From Cryptomeria japonica (lineage: Eukaryota; Streptophyta; Pinopsida; Cupressales; Cupressaceae), in NCBI RefSeq assembly GCF_030272615.1, contig NC_081409.1, positions 472,126,573 through 472,190,572 of the forward strand: 64,000 bases of DNA, read 5' to 3'. Positions 55,745-64,000 of this stretch are shown here, piece by piece (within the stretch, counting starts at the first letter, position 1; each line of letters starts with the position of its first letter). The translations under genes and the position numbers were made by a program. The notes beneath the pieces were generated by a model. It saw only the letters and a list, made by a program, of their open reading frames with translations. It had not been told where the DNA came from and did not search any database.

Positions 55745-56605
55745 ATTCAGTGTGGTTTCAGGAAGGATTCATCCTGTATAAGACAAAGATGATCAAAGCA
55801 TCTAGTTTCAGGAAGGATTCACCCTGTATAAGACATGATTGATCACAATGTCTAGTTTATGGAAGGATTCATCCTGTATAAGACATGATTGATCATAACA
55901 TCTGGTTTTAGGAAGGATTCATCCTATATAAGACATGATCAGAGCGTCTAGTTTTAGAAAGGATTCATCCTGTATAATACATGATTGATCATAACATCTA
56001 GTTTCAGGAAGGATTCATCCTGTATAAGACATGATCAGAGCATCTATTTTTAGGAAGGATTCATCCTGTATAAGACATGATCAGAGCATCTATTTTTAGG
56101 AAGGATTCATCCTGTATAAGACATGATTGATCACAACGTCTGGTTTCAGGAAGGATTCATCCTGTATAAGACATGAAAAGAGCGTTTGGTTTCAGGAAGG
56201 ATTCATCCTGTATAAGACATGATCAGAGCATCTGGTTTCAGGAAGGATTCATCTTGTATAAGACATTATTGATCAAAACATCTAGTTTTAGGAAGGATTC
56301 ATCTTGTGTAAGACATGATCAGAGCGTCTGGTTTCAGGAAGGATTCATTCTGTATAAGACATGATTGATCACAACATCTGGTTTCAGGAAGGATTCATCT
56401 TGTATAAGACATGATCAGAGCGTCTGGTTTCAGGAAGGATTCATCCCGTATAAGACATGATCAGAGCATCTAGTTTCAGGAAGGATTCTTCCTATATAAG
56501 ACATGATTGATCACAACATCTAGTTTCAGGAAGGATTCATCCCATATAAGACATGATCAGAGAATCTGGTTTCAGGAAGGATTCATCCTGCATAAGACAT
56601 TATCA
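55745..56605. repeat. Tandem array, about 18 units of 43-52 bases
   Basis: The unit is CATCTGGTTTCAGGAAGGAT then TCATCCTGTATAAGACATGA with an optional TTGATCACAA or TCAGAG. About 18 copies run from 55763 to 56600. Each holds the inverted repeat AGGAT-TC-ATCCT. Two spacer types (GATTGATCA and GATCAGAG) partly alternate, pointing to a higher-order unit. Confidence 0.9.
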
Positions 56606-56606
56606 G

Positions 56607-56672
56607 AATCAAAATTAATTATGTGAGGAATTAAAAATAACTAAGATAATTATTTTTAAGTGTCTACATTTT
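56607..56672. repeat. Second copy of the LTR edge beyond the array
   Basis: AATTAATTATGTGAGGAATTAAAAATAACT...TTATTTTTAAGTGTCTACATTTTG repeats 55592-55653, the true LTR edge plus the start of the polypurine tract. The array therefore lies between two LTR-edge copies. Confidence 0.75.
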
Positions 56673-58520
56673 GGCGGTGTGTAGAAGATAGAAGAAGAAA
56701 AGGGGCCCCATCATAAAGCATGGGAGGTGTATGCCCCCTCAAGAATTTTTTTGAAAAAAGGATGAAAATTTCTCAAAAAAAGAGGAACAAGAATCAGGGT
56801 GGAAAGGATAAATGAGGAAGAAATATGAAGTAGTCGTGAAGAATTTGGAAAGAAGAATAGGAGAGGCGAGACCATGGGGGAAGATGGGCCCTCATGGGGG
56901 CCCATATACGCCACAACAGACCCAATGAGGGGTCATTGTATCATGACGGACATATTTTCCTCTTTATATATATATGTATACATGATCCTATTGGTGATAG
57001 ATGATGTGTAGCATTTATTATGATGGATTATTTTTGTTTCTCTTATGATGTCATATATGGATGCAATCATGGATGTGCTATGCTGACCTATTTTGTGATG
57101 CAGAGTGGATGCTTATGTATGTATGTTTATGATGTGTTGCTGACATAGTCTTTGGATGCAAGATGAGTGTTTTTTATGCTTTATGTATAAATACACATGT
57201 GTGAATGATTTATGATGCAGTCTAAATGTAATGCAATATGGATGAGTTTATCTTTTATTTATGTGATGCAATCTTATATGGTAAATGTTTTGTGGAAAAA
57301 AATGACTATCTAAGAAATGCACTCTACATGGTGTGAATGAATTAATAAAAAGAGGGAATATGCCAATAATAACACAATGATCTTAGATAGAAGAATATGG
57401 AATAGATGGGAAGTGGGGGAAATTGAAAACTCCATGGGATTATTGAGTTTAGGATTTGATGGAATGATGGTGAAATTTTGTGCATAACAAATGTGGAGAG
57501 CCAACCTAGTTTGGTGTTGCCCTGAGTGGCTTGCACCACTGATTATAGAAATTAGGATGCCATGAGAAACCCAGGGCGTGGACTGACTCTATAGACAAAC
57601 ATGAATTTCTTTCACACAACAATGCAAGTGTTAAGAAACACTAATACAAAGTTGTGGGTTTGTGCAAGGAAACCCTCAAACACACCGATACCTCTTATAC
57701 ACGAGAAGGTAAGTGTTGATAAACACTAGTACCAGGTCACTGGTTTATACAAGAGGGATCCACAACATGCCATACTATGAAATATGCCCCAATATGTGCC
57801 TATCATAACGTACCTGGATATGGAAGAACCTAGGCAGTCATAAATAGTGGCAGTTGTAGGGCAAAAGATGCAAGTCTATATGAAAAGATCTAACAAAATC
57901 TAACAAGTCACTTCCTTGTGACCAAATGATACCTCTTGCCAAGAGTAGAACTAGGATGAAGGATTAGGTTTCCAAGTGAGGGAAGGAGTCATCCCTAGGG
58001 CAAAGTGGGCTTTTGGATTAGGCAAGTGATTCTATGGTTTTAAAGAGTGACTAGTGGATTTGGGATTGTTTCTCAAGACTTCTTGAAGTTTACAGACAGG
58101 CATAGAAGCTCAGCTTGATGGGACATTCCTTATTCATGACTCAGGTGAAGACTCATCATCATACATGTGTTTTATTGGAAGGTGAGAGGGAAAGAATGCT
58201 GCAAATGGGAGGATTGGACAGAGAGTGATTTACAGTGTCGACCTGATAGACAGTCAATTCGGTTATTTACCTTGGTGACTGTATGGAGGTTTTCACCAAG
58301 GTACTTGTCCATAGTGCCACGAAGTGGTTTTCACTGGTGGACGAATTGTTTTTCTTTCTTTTTCTTGTAGATTTTTCTCTTTTTTTTGTGTCACATAGCG
58401 CCTGTTTGCCAGGTTTTCACCAAAGTGATGCTTTTTTTAGGATCTTTTTCTTATTTATTTTTTTTGTATTTTTCTTGATTTTTTAATTTTTTTTGGTTTT
58501 TTGACAATTTAAGACTTTTT
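56673..58520 (-). other. 3' region of element C, no gene seen
   Basis: Non-coding. ATGCCCCCTC followed by a weak stem (56738-56776) parallels stem 2 of A and B. TTGTATCATGAC and TATATATATATG (56936-56985) match A. A duplicated stretch of about 80 bases with AAGTGTT-A-AAACACTA and GGGTTTGTGCAAGG / TGGTTTATACAAGAGG lies at 57628-57772. The GGTTTTCACCA block lies at 58288-58425. Confidence 0.55.
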
Positions 58521-61500
58521 GAGGATTAGGCATAAAATATTTTGAGGTGCATGATATTCATTGGTTCATCCACAGGATCACCTTCAGGAGTAGCCAACTG
58601 ATAAGCTCCTGATCCTTACTTTGTTGTGATTACATATGGTCCAATCCAATTAGGATCGAACTTGCCTTTCTTTTCTCTTTCTTATAGATTTTTCTGATTC
58701 TCCATGAGGACAAGATCACCAATCTGGAATTCTCAGGTTCTGACTTTTTTATGATAACTCATGCATAGATGGTTTTCATATACCCGGAGATGATTCAAGG
58801 CCTTGAGGCACCTTTCATCTAACAATTCTAGCTCTTGTAAGCGAGCAATTCTGTATTCCTCATCTGGTAAGATATTTTGCAATGATACCCTTAGAGAGGG
58901 GATCTCGATCTCAAGGGGAAGGATGGCTTCAGAACCAAATACTAGGGAATAAGGAGTGGTGCCTGTGGGGGTGTGAATGGAGGTGCGGTAGGCCCACAAC
59001 GCAGGATGGAGTTGGAGGTGCCAATCACGGCCCGCTTCATTGACTGTCTTTTTGAGGATTTTTATTAGAGTTTTATTAGAAGCCTCAGCTTGGCCATTGC
59101 CTTGGGGGTAATATGGAGTGGAGAAGCAGTGTTGGATGTTGAATTTTTGGCAGAGTTCTTTGACATCCTGGTTTTTAAATTGTCTTCCATTATCTGTGAT
59201 GATAACTTTTGGGATGCCATATTGGCAGATTAGGTAGTTCAAGATGAATTTGGATATTTGCTTGCTGGTGGTGAAAGTAAAAAGGATAGCCTCTACCCAC
59301 TTGGTGAAGTATTTGGTGGCGGTGATAATGAATTTATGTCCATTGGAAGATGAAGGGTGGATTTTCCCAATGAGATCGAGCCCCCACTATGAGAAGGGCC
59401 ATGGTGTTATAAATGGCTGCAATTCTTGTGACGGTGCATGAATTTTGTCACCATGTTGCTGGCAAGGGATGCATTTCTTCACATAATTATATGCATCTAC
59501 CTCCATTTTAGGCCAATAGTATCCTGTTCTCAAAATCTTTTTAGCCAATGTGAGCCCACTTGAGTGTGCCCCACAGATACCCTCATGTACTTCACGTGAT
59601 TCCCATTCCACCTCTTGTTTATCTAAACACCTTAGGAGGGAACCATCGAAATGCCTTCTAAATAGGGTGTCTTTGAGGATGGTGTAACGAGCACATCAGC
59701 GGATGAAGGTTTATTGTTGGGTTTTTGTGAGATGTGGGGGAATGGTGTTGTCTTTGAGGAAACCCAAAGTTTCTTGGTACCAAGGGGACTCGATACCAAT
59801 GAGAACACACACCATTTCAGACTCTGGTAGGTCATATGCCGTTATAAATAATTGCTCGACCAATAACTCGCACTATTGACTGTGTGCTGGCATTTGAAGG
59901 AGGGAGCCAATGGTGGCCATTGCATCTGTAGTCCTATTGTTTGTTTATGGGAATTGATTAAATGTGATTGCTATGAAATGTTGCTTAAGATCTTCAACCA
60001 TAGTATCGTAAGGAAGGAGTTTATCATATTTTGTCTAGTACTCATCATTGACTTGTTTTATAATGAGCTGAGAATCACCAAAAACTTGCAACTCCTTTAT
60101 TTTCTAGTGGATAGCTAGACGCAAACCTGTGATGAGTGCCTCGTATTCTGCTATGTTATTGGTACATGCAAAGGCTATTTTGTATGATTTGGGGATGCCA
60201 TCTCCTTGAGGTGTAACCAATAATATTCCTACCCCCGATCCATTTTGAGTGCAAGAGCCATCAAAGTATAATTGCCATGTGGGGGATGTGGTGATAGCCA
60301 TAATGAACTCATCTGGTAATTTTGTGAGAAGAGGATGGTCACCTGGAAGTGGAGCTTCAGCCAGCTGATCTGCAATAACTTGTTCCTTGATTTCCTTTTT
60401 GTATACATATTCAATGTCAAACTTTCTCAAGAGCATGACTCATTTAGCGGTTCTACCAGTGAGAGCAGCTTTAGACAAGAGATATTTAAGCGGGTCTATC
60501 TTGGCAATCAGCTTTGTTTTGTTGTTCAGCATATAGTGTCGAAGTTTTTGTGTGCTAAACACTAATGCCAAAGATGTTCTTTCAATGGGGGTGTAATTGA
60601 GTTCATATCCTACCAATGTCTGACCGATGTAGTAAATGGCGTGTTCCTTCCCTTGATCATCTGTTTTCACCAGTAATGCCCCCAATGCCACTGTAGTAGC
60701 ACATATGTACAAAATGAGGGGTTTTCCAAGGGTAGGTGGCATCAAAACTGGAGGTGATGCTAGATATTCCTTTAATTTCTCAAAGGCCTTTTAACATAAG
60801 CAATCCCATTTGAATTTTGTGTCTTTACGCAACAGGTGTGCAAATGGATGGCACTTGTCTGCTAGCTATGAAATGAAACGCCTGACAGACTAGAGTTTTC
60901 CCTAGAGACTATGTAGTTGTCTGAGAGTTTTTGGCAGAGGCATTTCCATAATAGCTTTTACCTTTGCGGGAAACAATGAATTTTAGTAGTTTTCCCGATG
61001 TGACACCAAACACACACTTTTTGGGATTTAGGCGTAGCTTGTATTTTTCCAATCTTTTGAAGATCTGTTTTAGAATAGGGATGTGCTCTTGACTTGTCTT
61101 GGATTTGCCTAGCAGATCATCCATGTAGTCCTCCATAATTTTGTGCAAGAGGTCATGAAAAATTGTTGTCATTGCATGTTGATATGTAGCTCCAACATTT
61201 TTAAGGCCAAAAGGCATGACCTGGTAACAGAAAGTACCCCATGGTTTTTTGAATGCAGTTTTATGTTGATCCTCATCTGCTATCTTGATTTGGTTGTATC
61301 TGGAAAACCCATCCATTAGTGATAGAATTTCATGTCTTGTTGTAAGGTCCATAATCATGTCTATATTGGGGAGTGGGAAATTATCTTTAGGACAAGCTAT
61401 ATTTAGATCTCGAAAATTTGTGCAGATGCAGATGCCCCCGGTAGATTTGCCGACAGGTACAATGTTAGAGACCCATTCAGCGTAGTCTATGGGTTTGATG

Positions 61501-61800
61501 AATTTTGCATCTAACATCTTTTGGAGTTCCGCCTTGACCAGGAGAGCAATATGCGGGTGCATTTTGCGTAGTTTTTTTTTTATAGGTTTTGCCTATGGGC
61601 AAACAGCAAGATTTTGAACCACCAAGGCAGGATCCAATCCTAGCATATCAGCATAGGACCATGCAAAATTAATTTTTACCTCTGTAAGGAAGTTGATGAA
61701 ATCTTGTTTCTCTTTTCCTATGAGGGACTTGGCAATGAGCACATTTTGTGAGATGGCTTCGGTGCCCATGTTGATGATGTATGTTTCTTTGATCAATAAA
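58521..61800 (-). pseudogene. RT, dual RNase H and integrase of element C
   Basis: RT (about 61600-60910) has FRDLNIACPKDNFPLPNIDM, YMDD (61116-61127) and LNPKKCVFGV, then a frameshift before 60960. The RT-linked RNase H (60745-60440) lacks its first Asp (LYICATTVALG). The second RNase H (60330-59930) keeps FDGS, NNIAEYEAL, GDSQLI and TDAMA. Integrase (59610-58740) has the finger ending CIPCQ, then DLIGKI, TDNG and GNGQAEASN. The C-terminal GPY part is badly decayed. Many stops lie where element B has Gln or Trp: 60902, 60890, 60866, 60791, 60104, 60035 and 59387. It is clearly inactive but structurally complete. Confidence 0.9.
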
Positions 61801-62842
61801 TTTGATTTGTCCTATGGACGATAACCAATGGTAGGGAGGTCAAATCCTTCATCGTCAAGTGCCTTTTCTAGGTTTTCACTTTTGGACACGCCCTTTGTTT
61901 TTATTTTTTGTTCATCCAAAGGTGTCTCAGGGAGGTTTTCACCTAGGGAATCATGTATTTTCCTTTTATTATCTTTTTTGTGGCTAAGGGCAATGTCCTG
62001 GTTACCAAAGTATCCCTTTTCATGTAGTTGAATACCCTCGATTTTGTTACAATCTTCCAGATTTTGCATTGTTAGGAGAGTACTGAGAGCATTATCATTG
62101 GCGCGGATATCCAAAGTGGGTTTGTCTCGTTGGCCCCAGTCAATGAGTTCAGGATGGACAAGATGTAGCTTGTCTAAAGTGGGAGGGGTTAAGGGGGTGA
62201 TGGTATTGATGTAAGCATCAAAGAATATATCTTTCTCGTATTCATAAGGCATTTCATGGATTTCCTCTTTGTCATTGCTTTCGATATCCAAAGAAGGACT
62301 AGAAGGGGCACCAGTGATAGTGATCTTAGGCACCGAGGTGTACCCTAAGCCTCTGTTGTGTTTGTAGAAGATAGGATTTATGGGTGCTTTCTTCCTTTTT
62401 CCTCAGGTGCCAGGCCGTATCCTTTGTATCCCATTTTTTCAACTATGGCAGATGCTTTTGGGTACATTTTATTGGGTACTTTCACTGGCTTGTCATCCTC
62501 TTCTCGGTACAACCAGGAAGAGACATCTGCTTCTTCAAGACTCTCCTCATTAAGTGGGCCCCATTGCTAGAAGGTGGTATTTTGGCATTGTATGACTGGT
62601 GGGTCCTTTTTGAGCTCCTTTGGTTTTCCAAATGACTTAGGAGAGAGAGGGAGATTGCTTATTAACAAGACGTCCTCCAATTTGTATTCTCTAGAGCCAT
62701 TGTCCAAGATCTTGATTTGATTATCTGGTTGGGATGAAGTGGAGGAAACATTTGATGTGTCAGATGGGGGCGTTGGCAAGGGTCTATTTAGTGGACAATG
62801 ATACAGATGCTTCCCCTCTAATAGTTTGCAATATATAAAAGG
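61801..62842 (-). pseudogene. Protease-RT linker of element C with G-patch-like motif
   Basis: It begins with a Ser/Pro-rich stretch and DNGSREYKLEDVLLISNLPL (62690). About 62455-62330 reads AIVEKMGYKGYGLAPEEKGR, G-patch-like. An acidic stretch follows (62333-61812) ending LPTIGYRP. The block INFAWSYADMLGLDP (about 61660) marks the N-terminal side of RT. Comparable linkers are known in Tat polyproteins. Stops and frameshifts near 62570, 62370 and 61812. Confidence 0.65.
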
Positions 62843-63271
62843 TTAGGGATCACCTTTGATAGTGATCTCTCTTCCATTATAGGGGAATTTAATGCATTGG
62901 TGATAGGTGGAGAGTATGGCCTGCAAGGAATGAATCCATGGCTGCCCGAGGAGAATGTTGTAGGGGAGATCAAGATCTAGTACTTGGCAAGGGGTTTCAA
63001 TTGTAATGGGGCCCACTTGAAGAGGTAAGGTGATCATGCCCTTTGAAATTCTTTCTGCATCATCATATGCCTTTATTGTGATCCTTCCTGATGTGTCTAT
63101 CAGATCCTCAGAAAGTCCCAATTGTTTTATTAATTTGTATGTACACAGATTAATCCCAGATCCACCGTCTATCAGGATACATTTGACCTTATGCTTGTGG
63201 ATAAGATCTTTGATGTGCAAAGGTTTGTTATGGTCTTCATTTGCGGGAGCATCTTTGGAGGTAAATATCAA
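62843..63271 (-). pseudogene. Aspartic protease of element C
   Basis: The frame is open over 142 codons: CILIDGGSGINLCTYKLIKQ with the active-site Asp in DGGSG, then DDAERISKGMITLPLQVGPI and ILLGQPWIHSLQAILSTYHQ. DGGS in place of DTGA/DSGA and the LG-PW-H ending are typical for Tat and Athila proteases. It cleaves the Gag-Pol precursor. No stop occurs in the domain. Confidence 0.9.
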
Positions 63272-63772
63272 ATTCTGCTAGGTAGCAAGGTTTCCAATGA
63301 GGGCTTGGAATTGGGTGGCGTTGATGTTATCAGGAATGCATGATTTGAGAAAGGCTTGTTCCAAAATTTCTTTATGGACCAGGGAAGTTTTAAGAAGTTC
63401 CAAAATGGAGATCTGAGTCGAGGTCTTCCCAAGTTGGTCCAGGAGGTCATATCAGTGGCAGGAAGACATGGGCAGTGGATTTGGTGGGGGAGGGACTCCT
63501 TGGATGGTGACTTTACCTCAGTCTGTAGTTACATTGCAGTCATTCTAGGAATGGGAGGTGGAAGGCATGGCACCTTGAATGACTATCCTAGCAGGATTTG
63601 GTCTACTTTGGGAAGAAGGAGGATTAACTCCTTGGATGGTTATGACAGTGACATGATTGTCTGCAGGTTCAATGTGACCTACTAAAAAATCAAAGTCGGT
63701 TATGTGCTTAGCGTAGTCATAACCCATTGTGTTAGATGATGAGCCTTTTCCTTTATCATGTTTCAGGAAGGG
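63272..63772 (-). pseudogene. Gag-protease junction of element C
   Basis: The minus strand reads MGYDYAKHITDFDFLVGHIE (63727) and later, in another frame, FNVIAHLKRI-like text before the protease. Frameshifts occur near 63450-63540. It is truncated by LTR G at 63773. Confidence 0.55.
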
Positions 63773-64000
63773 TGAAGAATACTAAGAGTGGGGGGTGAAT
63801 TAGTATACCAAAAAACATTGTACTCAAACACTTAAACAGTCCAGTGATAAACCAGTAAAACAGTTTAACAGACAAACCGGTTAACACACATGCAAACCAA
63901 AATGCAAATAAGACATTCACCCACAGAAGCAATACCACCATAACACAAGATATTTGATATGGAAACCCAAATGGGAAAAACCACGGTGAGATGGAACTTA
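63773..64000 (-). repeat. LTR edge of RT-less element G
   Basis: Nearly identical to 29183-29415, the LTR end of element 2 (AATACTAAGAG, the G-run, TGAATTAGTATACC, AAACCGGTTAACACAC). No primer site follows; element C sequence adjoins directly. It is therefore the outer end of a minus-strand 3' LTR whose element lies beyond the window. Confidence 0.8.

Larger units (their letters stand above)
54345..63772 (-). mobile_element. Tat element C: protease to 3' LTR
   Basis: On the minus strand: Gag-protease linker (to 63772), protease, linker with G-patch-like motif, RT, dual RNase H, integrase, 3' region with tandem array, polypurine tract, 3' LTR 55649-54345. The 5' part is cut by the LTR edge of element G at 63773. 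Confidence 0.85.

Noticed and set aside
56173-56364. Open frame with repeated WFQEGFILYKT-like units
   Set aside because: It arises from the tandem DNA array, whose period happens to keep the frame for a few units. No evidence of coding.
55745-56605. CRISPR-like array
   Set aside because: Units are contiguous variants of one repeat without unique spacers, in a plant retroelement.

Overview
The window is a plant nuclear, gene-poor stretch built almost entirely of nested and decayed LTR retrotransposons. Plant origin is supported by Tat-lineage Ty3/gypsy elements with a second RNase H domain, by a plant mobile domain (PMD) coding sequence, and by LTR ends joined to an initiator-Met-type primer site. 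The size, depth of nesting and AT-rich decay suggest a large genome such as a gymnosperm; that is inference only. I saw no intact host gene, rRNA, tRNA or CRISPR array. Two runs of exactly 500 N (25001-25500 and 49099-49598) are placeholder gaps inside retroelements.

Layout. 1-3430 is AT-rich non-coding DNA with LTR/leader debris. From about 3430 to 25000 lies the 3' part of a minus-strand Tat element (A): LTR edge, polypurine tract, long 3' region and the last codons of pol. Its 3' region carries a PMD coding sequence on the plus strand. This is cut at codon level by a plus-strand RT-less retroelement (element 1, 5690-21360), which is itself interrupted by a second non-autonomous element (N, 12763-19730). 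After the first gap comes RT-less element 2 (minus, 25501-30347), inserted in the gag of Tat element D (minus, 30348-36610). RT-less element 3 (plus, 36632 to about 41714) follows, cut by Tat element B (minus, about 41714-49098) with a nearly complete pol. After the second gap there is an LTR edge (F), an old gypsy element E (minus, 49678-54344) with RNase H between protease and RT, Tat element C (minus, 54345-63772) and the LTR edge of another RT-less element (G, 63773-64000).

The most unusual content is (i) the RT-less family (elements 1, 2, 3, probably G). It has Copia-like termini and two long frames: ORF1 with coiled coil plus four zinc knuckles, and ORF2 with a conserved domain I do not recognise, followed by basic and coiled regions. 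Next are (ii) the PMD coding sequence split by element 1 with a near-perfect 5-bp target duplication, and (iii) stem-loops next to the Tat polypurine tracts whose outer pairs change in a compensatory way. Then come (iv) element N, with a hydrophobic leader fused to gag and G-patch remnants, and (v) several tandem and palindromic arrays inside LTRs and 3' regions. Most premature stops are TAG, TAA or TGA where a relative has Gln, Arg or Trp, as expected from cytosine deamination of methylated DNA.
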